From JAKAXS01 sp965279065 (GTDB taxonomy: Bacteria > Pseudomonadota > Alphaproteobacteria > Rhizobiales > Hyphomicrobiaceae), in contig OZ257134.1 of assembly GCA_965279065.1 (NCBI GenBank), positions 1,364,001-1,428,000 on the forward strand: a stretch of 64,000 nucleotides of DNA, written 5' to 3'. This document shows, in pieces, positions 8,078-18,500 of this stretch. Below the pieces are notes generated by a model. The model had not been told where the DNA came from. It did no database searches and worked only from the letters and a program-made list of their open reading frames with translations. Numbering within the stretch: position 1 is the first letter of the stretch; every line of letters begins with the position of its first letter. Position numbers and translations under genes: made by a program.

Positions 8078-8842
8078 ATGAGCCTGGAAACGAAGTCCAA
8101 GGCGAAAGCAACGGGCGAAACCGGCGTTTGGGATCTGACGAAGATCCTGATCGAGGCGATCGTCATTGCCTTCCTTCTGCGCATCTTCCTGTATCAGCCG
8201 TTCACGATCCCCACCGGCTCGATGGAACGGACGTTGCTCGTCGGCGACTTCTTGTTCGTCTCCAAGCTGTCGTACGGCTACAGCCGCTATTCGTTTCCCT
8301 ACGGCGTGAACCTGTTCTCCGGCCGCATCTTTGCCGGCCAGCCCAAGCGCGGCGATGTGGTGGTCTTCAAGCTGCCGTCCGACAACTCGACCGACTACAT
8401 CAAGCGCGTCATCGGCCTGCCGGGTGACGAGATCCGCGTCCAGGGTGGCATCGTCTACATCAACGGCACGGCTGTCCCGCGTCGTTTCACCGGCGATGTC
8501 GCAACCTATCCGGGCGAAGGCTATTCGCTGAAGATCCCGTCGTACGAAGAGACGCTGCCGAACGGCGTCAAGTACACGGTGCTCGATGCCGACCCTCACG
8601 GGTCGTATGACGACGTCGGACCCTACAACGTGCCTGAAGGGCACTATTTCATGATGGGCGACAACCGCGACAACTCCTATGATAGCCGCGCGCGCGACAA
8701 GGTCGGCTATGTTCCCTACGAGAACTTGGTCGGCCGCGCCGACATCGTTATGTTTTCAAAACGCGACTACGGCCACTGGACGATGCCGTGGTCGTGGCCT
8801 TTCGATATTCGTTGGACACGTTTCTTTACCCTCGTTCGCTGA
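8078..8842 (+). CDS. lepB: Signal peptidase I
   Basis: The 254-residue protein is a leader peptidase. One membrane helix (residues 22-39) leads into the catalytic serine box FTIPTGSMERTLLVGD, with Ser48. The general-base lysine is Lys109 in STDYIKRVIGLPGD. The box D motif GHYFMMGDNRDNSYDSR is near residue 190. It removes signal peptides from exported proteins at the outer face of the inner membrane. Its TGA stop overlaps the proposed rnc start in a TGATG junction, so lepB and rnc are probably translationally coupled. Confidence 0.97.
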   Translation: MSLETKSKAKATGETGVWDLTKILIEAIVIAFLLRIFLYQPFTIPTGSMERTLLVGDFLFVSKLSYGYSRYSFPYGVNLFSGRIFAGQPKRGDVVVFKLPSDNSTDYIKRVIGLPGDEIRVQGGIVYINGTAVPRRFTGDVATYPGEGYSLKIPSYEETLPNGVKYTVLDADPHGSYDDVGPYNVPEGHYFMMGDNRDNSYDSRARDKVGYVPYENLVGRADIVMFSKRDYGHWTMPWSWPFDIRWTRFFTLVR

Positions 8843-9564
8843 TGATCCTCGGCCCCATGCTAAGGCCTCGTAAGTTCAAGGACCTCGAAAAGAAGCTTGG
8901 CTACAAGTTCAAGAGCCAGGAGCTTCTGGAGCGGGCGTTGACTCACGCCAGCGTGCGCGGCGGCAAGAAGGGTCGCGTCGACAACGAGCGCCTCGAATTC
9001 ATCGGTGACCGCGTGCTCGGGCTGGCCATCGTCGAGGTGCTGAACGAAGATTACCCTGACGCCAACGAAGGCGAACTGGCGCGGCGTTACAATCGCCTCG
9101 TGCGCGGCGAGACCTGCGCCAAGGTCGGCCGCGAGTTGGGCCTCGGCGCCCATCTCATTCTCTCCGACAGCGAGGCCGAAAGCGGCGGACGCAACAAGGA
9201 GACGATCCTCGCCGATGCGGTGGAGGCAATCCTCGGCGCCGTTTTCGTCGACGCTGGATTCGACAAGTCTCGCGGCGTCGTCCGCCGTCTCTGGGCCGCC
9301 AGCCAGGAGCACAAGCCGGATGCGGCCTCCGACGCCAAGTCCGCGCTGCAGGAATGGGCGCAGGGCAACGGCTTGGCGCTGCCGCAGTACGTCGAGGTCG
9401 CCCGCAAGGGGCCCGACCACGCGCCTCGCTTTACATCCGAAGTTCGCATCACCGGCAAAGACCCCGCGCGCGGCGAAGGCGCCTCCAAGCGTGCCGCGGA
9501 ACAGGCAGCCGCAATCGCGCTGCTCATGCGCGAAGGCGTCGTAGGAGCACCAATCGATGGCTGA
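8842..9564 (+). CDS. rnc: Ribonuclease III
   Basis: RNase III cleaves double-stranded RNA in rRNA maturation and mRNA control. The catalytic signature NERLEFIGDRVLGLAIVE is intact, and the C-terminal double-stranded RNA-binding domain runs from DAKSALQEWAQGNGL to AAEQAAAIALLMREG. I placed the start at the ATG of the TGATG overlap with lepB, giving 240 residues and the N-terminus MILGPMLRPRKFKDLEKKLG. The open frame extends back to 8788 inside lepB, but that extension is unlike the family. A start at MLRPRKF (8857) is also possible. The 3' end overlaps era by 8 bp. Confidence 0.95.
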   Translation: MILGPMLRPRKFKDLEKKLGYKFKSQELLERALTHASVRGGKKGRVDNERLEFIGDRVLGLAIVEVLNEDYPDANEGELARRYNRLVRGETCAKVGRELGLGAHLILSDSEAESGGRNKETILADAVEAILGAVFVDAGFDKSRGVVRRLWAASQEHKPDAASDAKSALQEWAQGNGLALPQYVEVARKGPDHAPRFTSEVRITGKDPARGEGASKRAAEQAAAIALLMREGVVGAPIDG

Positions 9565-10477
9565 TGCGGCAGGCGAGAGCGCGAGGCGCTGCGGGTTCAT
9601 CGCCATCATCGGCGCCACCAACGCCGGCAAGTCGACGTTGGTCAATACCCTGGTCGGTGCCAAGGTCTCGATCGTCAGCCACAAGGTGCAGACGACGCGC
9701 ATGCCCATCCGCGGCATCGCCATTGAGGGCGACAGCCAGCTCGTCTTCATCGATACGCCGGGCATTTTCACGCCGAAGCGCCGGCTCGATCGCGCCATGG
9801 TTGATTCCGCCTGGGGCGGCGCCAAGGATGCCGACGTCGTGGCTTTGCTGGTCGACGCCGTGCGCGGCATCGACGAAGACGTGTCCAGCATCCTCGATCG
9901 CCTGAAGGATCGCAAATCGGCCGACATCCTCATCCTCAACAAGGTCGACCTCGTCGAGGAAAAGGACAAGCTGCTCGGCCTCGTCGCCAAGCTGACGGAG
10001 CGCATTCCCTTCAAGCAGGTCTTCATGATCTCCGCCACGCAGGGCGACGGCGTCGACGACCTGAAGCGCCATCTGGCCGGCGCCGTCCCGCCGGGTCCGT
10101 GGCACTATCCGGAAGACGACATCTCCGATGCTCCCTTGCGCCTGCTTGCCGCCGAGATCACGCGCGAGCGCATCTACAAATACCTGCATCAGGAGCTGCC
10201 CTACGCCATCACCGTCGAGACGTCCTCCTGGGAAGAATTCAAGAACAAGTCGGTCCGCATCGAGCAGACCATCTACGTCGAACGCGACGGCCAGAAGCGC
10301 ATCGTCCTCGGCAAGGGAGGCGAGACCATCAAGCGCATATCCTCCGAATCCCGCAATGAGCTGTCCGGCATCGTCGGCCACCCAGTGCACCTGTTCTTGT
10401 TCGTCAAAGTGCGTTCCGGCTGGGGCTCCGATCCCGAGCGCTATCGCGAATTGGGCCTGGAATTTCCCAAAGATTGA
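9557..10477 (+). CDS. era: GTPase Era
   Basis: Era is a 306-residue GTPase that binds 16S rRNA and assists small-subunit assembly. The G1 motif GATNAGKSTLVN, the switch region QTTRMPIRGI, the G3 motif FIDTPGIFTPKRRLD and the G4 motif LILNKVDLV are all present. The C-terminal KH domain holds RIVLGKGGETIKRI. It overlaps the end of rnc by 8 bp, as expected for the conserved rnc-era-recO cluster. Confidence 0.97.
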   Translation: MADAAGESARRCGFIAIIGATNAGKSTLVNTLVGAKVSIVSHKVQTTRMPIRGIAIEGDSQLVFIDTPGIFTPKRRLDRAMVDSAWGGAKDADVVALLVDAVRGIDEDVSSILDRLKDRKSADILILNKVDLVEEKDKLLGLVAKLTERIPFKQVFMISATQGDGVDDLKRHLAGAVPPGPWHYPEDDISDAPLRLLAAEITRERIYKYLHQELPYAITVETSSWEEFKNKSVRIEQTIYVERDGQKRIVLGKGGETIKRISSESRNELSGIVGHPVHLFLFVKVRSGWGSDPERYRELGLEFPKD

Positions 10478-10544
10478 TGCTGTGCTTTGCGCACTGAAGC
10501 ATCCAACCGGCGCGCTCTTGCTTCCCCGGGGCGCGAACTGACAC

Positions 10545-11270
10545 ATGCAATGGTCTGACGAAGGTGTCGTCCTGTCCGTTCGCCCGCACGGCGAAACGCA
10601 GGCCGTTGTCGAACTCTTCACGCGCTCGCATGGTCGTCATCTCGGCCTCGTCCACGGTGGCCGCTCGCGCAAGCTCCGTCCCGTGCTTCAGCTCGGCAAT
10701 CACGTCGACGCGGCGTGGAAAGGCCGCCTGTCCGAGCAACTGGGCCACATCACCGTCGAGCTGCGGCGCGGCTACGCCGGCAGCATCATGAGCGACGGCG
10801 ACGCTCTATCGGGTCTCACATCGCTGACGACGCTGACGCGGCTGCTGCCGGAGCGCGATCCCCATCCGGGTCTGTACGAGGTCACCTTGTTCGTCCTGAG
10901 CTTCCTGGACGACACCAGCGTCTGGCCGGCCCTGATGGTGCGCTGGGAGATGGCGCTGCTCGACGAACTGGGCTTCGGCCTCGACCTCAGCGCGTGTGCA
11001 TCGACCGGCAGCACCGAGAACCTGATCTACGTTTCGCCGAAGTCGGGTCGCGCCGTTTCTGCAGAAGCCGGCGAGCCCTATCGCGACCGCCTCCTGCGCC
11101 TGCCGCCGTTCCTCGCCAAGGGCCGCCAGGGCCCCGTTACTGCCGAGGACATTCGCGACGGCTTCGCCTTGACCGGTCACTTCCTCGCAACCCGCATCCT
11201 CGCCCCCCGCGGCGAAACGCTTCCCGAGGCCCGCGGCCGCCTGACCGCCACACACGGCCGCGCGGCTTGA
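10545..11270 (+). CDS. recO: DNA repair protein RecO
   Basis: The 241-residue protein begins MQWSDEGVVLSVRPHGET, the typical RecO OB-fold N-terminus. It continues with LGLVHGGRSRKLRPVLQLGNHVDAAW in two parts and a helical domain that includes LYEVTLFVLSFLDD and WEMALLDELGFGLDLSAC. RecO loads RecA onto SSB-coated DNA in the RecFOR pathway. It follows era after 67 bp and closes the plus-strand housekeeping run. The cysteines of the zinc motif found in some RecO proteins are not complete here. Confidence 0.95.
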   Translation: MQWSDEGVVLSVRPHGETQAVVELFTRSHGRHLGLVHGGRSRKLRPVLQLGNHVDAAWKGRLSEQLGHITVELRRGYAGSIMSDGDALSGLTSLTTLTRLLPERDPHPGLYEVTLFVLSFLDDTSVWPALMVRWEMALLDELGFGLDLSACASTGSTENLIYVSPKSGRAVSAEAGEPYRDRLLRLPPFLAKGRQGPVTAEDIRDGFALTGHFLATRILAPRGETLPEARGRLTATHGRAA

Positions 11271-11271
11271 G

Positions 11272-11976
11272 TCACTCGATCTTCTGTCGCTTCGCGATCT
11301 CGACTTTGAGACCGCTGTCGCCGTCGGGCTTCAGCACGTAGACCTTGCCGTCGGCGGCATCGTAGCTGGCCTTCATCGACTTGCCGAAGAAGCCGCCGGA
11401 CTTCTCGAACGTGATCGGCCCCGTCGTGCACGAGGAATGCGTGATCGCATAGTGCGGCTCGATCTTGTGGCTCTTGCCGGCGAACGTGTAGCTGATCGCT
11501 TCCTTCAGTGTGTTCGAGATCTGGAACTCCACCGCGCCGGAACTCGGCTGCCCGAACAGCTGCACCGTCACGTATTTCGGATACTGGTACGGTACCAGCG
11601 CCACGCCAACGCCAATCTCCGTGACGTTCGGCGCCAGCATGTTGGCGCGATGCCCGGGCGAATTGATCCAACCCGTCACCGCACTCGACGCCAGCGGACG
11701 CGAGGCAAAGCCCCGGCTGTCGGCCGCCATCGCCAGGTTTTCGCCGTAGCCGCAGAAGTCGTACCCCGCCGCCTTGATGCGATCGCCCGCGTTCGTCCCA
11801 CCCGCTGTATGTGAGAACTCCTGCGTCTTCGCCAGCAGCGCCGCGTACTTGCGCGCCGCCGCACTCAGCTTGGCGTTGATCTTGACCTGCCCGAGCTTGT
11901 TCTCGCGCCGGAACGCATTCGTCATCTCGATGACGGCGCTCTCGACCTGCGCATAATCCGGCGTGAGTGCAGCCAT
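11272..11976 (-). CDS. CAP-superfamily (SCP/PR1) protein without a signal peptide
   Basis: The 234-residue protein contains a CAP domain: VIEMTNAFRRENKLG near residue 16, KYAALLAKTQEFSH with the metal-site His, GYGENLAMA, TGWINSPGHRANMLAP and EIGVGVALV. The last 100 residues form a separate beta-rich part with a few cysteines. CAP domains are normally exported, yet this protein starts directly with MAALTPDYAQVESAV, and an in-frame TAG lies 14 codons upstream of the ATG, so no hidden signal peptide exists in this frame. It is convergent with recO, with almost no gap. The function is unknown. Confidence 0.85.
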   Translation of the reverse strand: MAALTPDYAQVESAVIEMTNAFRRENKLGQVKINAKLSAAARKYAALLAKTQEFSHTAGGTNAGDRIKAAGYDFCGYGENLAMAADSRGFASRPLASSAVTGWINSPGHRANMLAPNVTEIGVGVALVPYQYPKYVTVQLFGQPSSGAVEFQISNTLKEAISYTFAGKSHKIEPHYAITHSSCTTGPITFEKSGGFFGKSMKASYDAADGKVYVLKPDGDSGLKVEIAKRQKIE

Positions 11977-12012
11977 TCCGGGAAGCTCGAATCTTGATGT
12001 TGGGGCGACGTT

Positions 12013-12216
12013 CTAGCGTAGGCGCAAAGGCGAAAATTGGACGGCACCCGCGCGCAAGGCGGACAACATCGCCTCGTCACTATCGTAGAAGCGGCGAACA
12101 AAGACGGCGCGCTTGAGAAGGGCGGTCACAACCTCGTCGAGGTCTTCACCCGCAAAAAGCCGTCTGAAGTCCGCCTCGACTTCATCAGGCACCTCTACCG
12201 AGAAATTGCTCGACAT
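12013..12216 (-). CDS. Small antitoxin-like protein (possible ribbon-helix-helix)
   Basis: This 67-residue frame reads MSSNFSVEVPDEVEADFRRL, then LDEVVTALLKRAV and an Arg-rich tail. The short beta-strand followed by an acidic helix resembles N-terminal DNA-binding segments of type II antitoxins, but no motif settles the question. I preferred this ATG to one 18 codons upstream because GAGGGTT precedes it at a suitable distance. No toxin-like gene lies next to it, since the neighbours are a CAP protein and parC. It may be an orphan antitoxin or an unrelated small protein. Confidence 0.5.
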   Translation of the reverse strand: MSSNFSVEVPDEVEADFRRLFAGEDLDEVVTALLKRAVFVRRFYDSDEAMLSALRAGAVQFSPLRLR

Positions 12217-12337
12217 TTGCTTATAACCCTCGACGGCAATGAAGTTTATTACATATTTCGGCCCATGCAACGCGAAGCCTGTTGCTTGTGGCAGCCTCGC
12301 ACTTGAGACGGCCGCCGCCAGCCGCTAAACCCGGCCC

Positions 12338-14587
<2,250 letters not shown>

Positions 14588-14613
14588 ACGGCCAGTTGCG
14601 GCGATGGAAGAGC

Positions 14614-14644
14614 AAAGGGCCGGATCCTGCGATCCGGCCCTTTT
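14614..14644 (+). terminator. Rho-independent terminator of parC
   Basis: A stem of AGGGCCGGATC paired with GATCCGGCCCT closes a CTGC loop and runs into TTTT. It lies directly after the parC stop codon. Confidence 0.88.
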
Positions 14645-14662
14645 GTAATCTAGCTCGAAAGC

Positions 14663-14797
14663 TCACCACTTGTACGTAGCCGTCAACATCGCCATTCGGC
14701 CTTCGCCGTAGAAGCAGGCGGCCGTTCCGTTGCATCCGCTGACGTATCTGTCGTCGAACAGGTTGGAAACCGATAGCGCGGTCAGCCAGCCATCGCG
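14663..14797 (-). pseudogene. Remnant of a TonB-dependent siderophore receptor (last beta-strands only)
   Basis: The frame ending at 14663 reads SVSNLFDDRYVSGC, then a short Ala/Cys stretch, FYGEGRMAMLTATYKW and a stop. This is the typical end of a FhuA/FoxA-like receptor: an NLFDxxYV strand, a disulfide-bounded CNG...CFYGEGR turn and a final strand ending in an aromatic residue. Only about 45 receptor-like residues remain. Upstream residues in the same frame (Arg/Pro/His-rich) are not receptor-like, and nothing resembling the rest of the barrel was seen. It is therefore a 3'-terminal relic. An intact receptor lies at 18501-20846. Confidence 0.75.
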
Positions 14798-15050
14798 TTC
14801 GAGTGCAGCGTTGCATCCGCGATGGGGGCGCTCTCTCCGGGGGGCGGGGAATTGATGACACCGCAAGTCCAGGCGGCGCCTGCCAGATCGTTGCCACAGC
14901 CCTTGTTAAAAGTAGACGATAATAGTTAAGAACGCGGAAGTGATGAAGCGCGGCGGGTACACTGTGGGCGGGGTGGACGATTGCGATTTCCTCTTCGTGC
15001 GCCGGCGTATAGAAAGGGGTGCTGGTTGTTTCGGGGACGGTTCCAGTTCT

Positions 15051-15506
15051 ATGAGGGCGCTTCGCACGTTGATCCTGGCCTGGACGCTGTTCGCGGGCTG
15101 GCCCGCCTACGCCCCGGCCTACGCCCAGGCGCCATCCTGTTCCAAGTCGGACTTCGAGGCTGTCGTCGACAGCGCGGCCGCGGCCCTCCGCGATCTCAAC
15201 CTGAAGAATCGCCCGGTCTTCCAGGAGAAGCTGCGTGAGCTGAAGGCCAAGCGCGCCTGGAGCGACGACCAGTTCATGAAGGAGGCAGCGCCCCTCGTGA
15301 AAGACGCCAAGACGGACACGCTCGATAGCGTGTCGAGCACGATGCTGGCCAAGATCACGGCGATGGGCGAGGCAGGCGCCGCCGCCAAGTCACCGGATTG
15401 CGCCCTGATGACGGAACTCAACGGCTACATGCAGCAGCTCGTCACCGCCCAGACCGACAAGTGGACCTACCTGTTCGAAAAGCTCGCCGCCGAAATGGCG
15501 AAATAG
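15051..15506 (+). CDS. Exported hypothetical protein
   Basis: The 151-residue product begins MRALRTLILAWTLFAGW, followed by an Ala/Pro/Tyr segment and AYAQAPSCSKSD, a clear signal peptide with a likely cleavage site after AYA-QA. The mature part is helical and charged (DFEAVVDSAAAALRDLNLKN, then QFMKEAAPLVKDAK) and has two cysteines, in PSCSK and PDCALM, that could pair. The open frame reaches back to 14940, but that extension is unlike a secretion signal. I do not recognise the family. It is convergent with bpt and probably monocistronic. Confidence 0.7.
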   Translation: MRALRTLILAWTLFAGWPAYAPAYAQAPSCSKSDFEAVVDSAAAALRDLNLKNRPVFQEKLRELKAKRAWSDDQFMKEAAPLVKDAKTDTLDSVSSTMLAKITAMGEAGAAAKSPDCALMTELNGYMQQLVTAQTDKWTYLFEKLAAEMAK

Positions 15507-15548
15507 CGATCCGGTCGGAGGTCGACGCAATAATGATGCCCGACCGCG

Positions 15549-16292
15549 CTACCCGCGCACCCAGCCGTTCGGGCCGAGGCGCTCCTGCGGCTGGTAGCGG
15601 GCCTTGTAGCGCATCTTGCGCGAGCCATCGATCCAGTAGCCGAGGTAGAGGTACGGCAGCCCCAGGCGCCGCGCGTAGTCGATGTGTTCCAGGATCATGT
15701 ACGTGCCGAGGCTGCGCGTCTGCTCGTCCGGCTCGTAGAAGCTGTACACCATCGAGATGCCGTCGCTCAGCCGGTCGCATAGCGCCACGCCGGCCAGCGG
15801 CCAGGTCTCCGGCCGGCTGTCCAGGGCATTCTCCGGCTTCATGCGGTATTCGGTGAGGAACGTCTTGATGACGCTGTCTTCCACCATCATCGCATAGTCG
15901 AGCACGGTCATGTCGGCCATGCCGCCGTCGGAGTGCCGGCTGTCGATGTAGTCGCGAAACAGCCCGTACTGCTCCGTCGTCGCCACGGAGGAGACGCGCC
16001 GCGTGAACAGGTCCGCGTTGCGATCGACGACGCGGCGCATGGAACGTCCCGGTTCGAACTCGTCCACCAGCACGCGCACCGAGACGCAGGCGTGACAGCC
16101 TTCGCAATACGGCATGTAGGCGATGTTCTGGCTGCGACGGAAACCGCCCTTCAGCAGATTGTCGATCAGCCCCTGCGGCTTCTCATGCGTCAGGTGCGTA
16201 AAGAGCTTGCGCTCGAGCCGGCCTGGCAGATACGGGCAGGGCTGCGGGGCGGTGACGTAGAATTCTGGAAAGTGCTTCTGCTGCTCGCTCAT
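15549..16292 (-). CDS. bpt: Aspartate/glutamate leucyltransferase (Bpt)
   Basis: The 247-residue protein belongs to the ATE1/Bpt transferase family of the bacterial N-end rule. Bpt adds leucine from leucyl-tRNA to proteins starting with Asp or Glu and so marks them for ClpS-ClpAP. Family segments visible are CPYLPGRLERKLFTHL near residue 19, the cysteine cluster YMPYCEGCHACVSVRV near 59, and the acyltransferase-like C-terminal half with YSFYEPDEQTRSLGTYMILE and YLYLGYWIDGSRKMRYKARYQP. It ends 43 bp from the convergent exported protein gene. Confidence 0.93.
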   Translation of the reverse strand: MSEQQKHFPEFYVTAPQPCPYLPGRLERKLFTHLTHEKPQGLIDNLLKGGFRRSQNIAYMPYCEGCHACVSVRVLVDEFEPGRSMRRVVDRNADLFTRRVSSVATTEQYGLFRDYIDSRHSDGGMADMTVLDYAMMVEDSVIKTFLTEYRMKPENALDSRPETWPLAGVALCDRLSDGISMVYSFYEPDEQTRSLGTYMILEHIDYARRLGLPYLYLGYWIDGSRKMRYKARYQPQERLGPNGWVRG

Positions 16293-16427
16293 ACGCCCCG
16301 CCTAAATGACCGCCTGCTGCTGATTGCGGCAGCCATCGGTCATAACGCCCGATGATACGTGTTCGCCGGGGCAGGAATCAAGAACGTCCATTCATAATGC
16401 GCCATCAACCTAAAGGACTGCGATATA

Positions 16428-17333
16428 TCAGCCATTGCCGCGTGTTTCGGTGGCGCCCGGCCTTGCCGAGCCTTCCAGGAAGGCAATGATCTCGCCGGCC
16501 ACGTCGATGCCGGAGGCGCGCTCGACACCCTCGATGCCGGGCGAAGCGTTCACCTCGATCACGAGCGGCCCGCGATCGGACCGCAGCATGTCGACCCCGC
16601 ACACGTTGAGGCCCAGAACCGCGGCGGCGCGAACGGCTGTCAGCCGCTCTTCAAACGAGATGTCGACCGCCTGTGGCACGCCGCCACGATGCAGGTTGGA
16701 GCGGAACTCGCCCGTCACGCCCACGCGTTTCATCGCCGCTACAACCCGCCCGCCGATGACGAACGCGCGGACGTCGGTGCCTTCCGCTTCGTGGATGAAC
16801 TCCTGCACCAGGATGTTGACGCTGGCGGCGCTGAAAGCCTCGATCGTCGATTTCGCCGAGGCCTCTGTATCGGCAAGGATGACCCCGAGCCCCTGCGTGC
16901 CCTCCACCAGCTTGATGACGACCGGCGCGCCGCCCACCTCGCGCACCACTTCCTCGGCGGCCCGCGGCCCATGCGCGAACGCCGTCACCGGCAGCCCGAT
17001 GCCGGCCCGCGCCAGCAGCTGCAGCGCCCGTAGCTTGTCGCGCGCCCGCCCGATGGCGACACTTTCGTTCAGGGGATAGACGCCCTGCATCTCGAACTGG
17101 CGCAGCACCGCCAGTCCGTAGGCCGTGACGGAGGCGCCGATGCGCGGGATCACCGCGTCGTAGCGCGGCAGCGACTGCCCGCCGTAGCGCAGCGTCGGAT
17201 TGTTGGAGGTGATGTTGACGTGCACCCGCAGCGTGTTGATCACGTCGAGCGTGTGGCCGCGCGCCTCTGCCGCCTCGACCAGGCGGCGATGCGAGTAGAG
17301 CTTCGGGTTTCGCGCAAGCATGGCCAGGCGCAT
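16428..17333 (-). CDS. rimK: RimK-family ATP-grasp glutamate ligase
   Basis: The 301-residue protein is an ATP-grasp ligase of the RimK type. RimK adds glutamate residues to the C-terminus of ribosomal protein S6. The N-terminal domain starts MRLAMLARNPKLYSHRRL and contains VIPRIGASVTAYGLAVLRQFE. The ATP-grasp part shows PVVIKLVEGTQGLGVILAD, QEFIHEAEGTDVRAFVIG and the metal-binding end PLVIEVNASPGIEGVE. The length matches RimK. No RimB-type protease gene is adjacent, and the small membrane protein gene upstream on the same strand gives no hint of the target. Confidence 0.92.
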   Translation of the reverse strand: MRLAMLARNPKLYSHRRLVEAAEARGHTLDVINTLRVHVNITSNNPTLRYGGQSLPRYDAVIPRIGASVTAYGLAVLRQFEMQGVYPLNESVAIGRARDKLRALQLLARAGIGLPVTAFAHGPRAAEEVVREVGGAPVVIKLVEGTQGLGVILADTEASAKSTIEAFSAASVNILVQEFIHEAEGTDVRAFVIGGRVVAAMKRVGVTGEFRSNLHRGGVPQAVDISFEERLTAVRAAAVLGLNVCGVDMLRSDRGPLVIEVNASPGIEGVERASGIDVAGEIIAFLEGSARPGATETRGNG

Positions 17334-17360
17334 CGAGACGATCCGGAAAGTCGTTGCCTG

Positions 17361-17774
17361 CTAGCGGTCGCGTTTGGGCTCGTGACCCGTGCCCAGGATG
17401 CCGGCTGCGGCCGGCGGCGGTGGACCGCGCCTGGCGCGCCTTGGCTCGGCGGAACTTTCGGAGGAGTCAGACGTGGCTCCACCCGCCGATACCGGCGGCG
17501 CTGGCCGTTGCCGGGAAACCGGCACGGGGCCGGCATCGGGCACGTCCCCGCCGGCACTCGCGGGCGGCGGCGCACCGCGCTGCCGCGGCGTCGGAACACG
17601 CGCCGGCGCATCGGTTGAGATGTCGTCGGGTAGCTCGGCTGGGCCGGGGAGGGGATTGGGCCGCGCCGAACGGGCGCCGATTTCGCGCTCCGTCGACCAG
17701 CGGCCGATGAAGTAGCCGGCGACGATGGCCGCGATGACCACCAGTCCAAGCAACAAAAGTTGAGATCCCGTCAT
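17361..17774 (-). CDS. Hypothetical membrane-anchored Pro/Ala-rich protein
   Basis: The 137-residue protein has one N-terminal membrane helix (LLLLGLVVIAAIVAGYFIG, residues 6-24). A long low-complexity tail of Pro, Ala, Arg, Ser and Gly follows, with repeated short units such as PPASAGGDV, PPVSAGGAT and GPPPPAAAG. It would sit in the inner membrane with a disordered domain. It lies 27 bp upstream of rimK on the same strand and may share its transcript. I do not recognise it. Confidence 0.65.
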   Translation of the reverse strand: MTGSQLLLLGLVVIAAIVAGYFIGRWSTEREIGARSARPNPLPGPAELPDDISTDAPARVPTPRQRGAPPPASAGGDVPDAGPVPVSRQRPAPPVSAGGATSDSSESSAEPRRARRGPPPPAAAGILGTGHEPKRDR

Positions 17775-17890
17775 GTCACCGCCTCAGCCACCCGGTCTGC
17801 GCTGGCAGATCGGCCACAGCCAAGTCTAGCGATGCCACACAGCCCGCGCGAGTGACAATCGCGTCGCGTGTCGAGGGTGTGGATAGAGGC

Positions 17891-18118
17891 CTAGAGCCGG
17901 AAATTGACCTTGGTCGCCGTGGCCGGCGTCGTCGCCTCGCCCTCGATGGTCTGCGCGTCGAGCTGCGGATCGATGGACGCGTAGGTCAGCCAGGCCATGG
18001 CGCTGATGGCCACCGTCAGAATCGCGATGCCGATCGCCGACCGCTTGAGAACCCAGCCCAACGTAATGGGATTGAACGCAACCTGCGGCAGCTGGTCTGC
18101 CGGCGTGTCGATCGACAT
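17891..18118 (-). CDS. Small hypothetical single-pass membrane protein
   Basis: The 75-residue frame begins MSIDTPADQLPQVAFNPITL, has a membrane helix at WVLKRSAIGIAILTVAISAMAWL (in two parts, roughly residues 22-44) and ends with a short soluble tail of Thr/Ala residues. The longer frame back to 18154 adds 12 residues without hydrophobic character, so I chose the internal ATG. The family is not recognised. It could be a short membrane protein of the envelope. Confidence 0.55.
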   Translation of the reverse strand: MSIDTPADQLPQVAFNPITLGWVLKRSAIGIAILTVAISAMAWLTYASIDPQLDAQTIEGEATTPATATKVNFRL

Positions 18119-18180
18119 GAAGCCCCTCGTCGTCCGTACCTGCTGGACAGGCACATCGCTATCGTTGCTGTCGCTTATCG

Positions 18181-18426
18181 TTGAACGTTGCGTTTCCCCG
18201 GCGACCCACCCCGACCGCCAACCCCGTCAAATCACGTCAGACGCACTTGGATGCGGGAGACTTCATTCCGGGTCAAGCATCGAACCTCGGCCCGGACTTC
18301 GAGACGGCGTGGAATGCGGGTGAGAACCTGAAGGAAGACAGCGCCGAAGCCAAGGCGCTCTCCGACGCTCTCGACAAGCTCGACGCCAAGTGCCCGGGCG
18401 CCGCCACGGAAGGCGACAAGAAGTAA
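18181..18426 (+). CDS. Uncertain small open frame, possibly a gene remnant
   Basis: The 81-residue frame starts at a TTG and ends at 18426. Its C-terminal half (LGPDFETAWNAGENLKEDSA, then ALSDALDKLDAKCPG) has the composition of a real alphaproteobacterial protein, while its N-terminal third looks random and Pro/Arg-rich. It could be a short gene or the tail of a decayed one. No neighbour or motif helps. Confidence 0.3.
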   Translation: MNVAFPRRPTPTANPVKSRQTHLDAGDFIPGQASNLGPDFETAWNAGENLKEDSAEAKALSDALDKLDAKCPGAATEGDKK

Positions 18427-18500
18427 TTGCCTCGACGTCCCTGAGGAACTACGGCGCTGGATCGCGAGATTCAGCGCCGTTCGTTTGTCGCCTCACGCGA

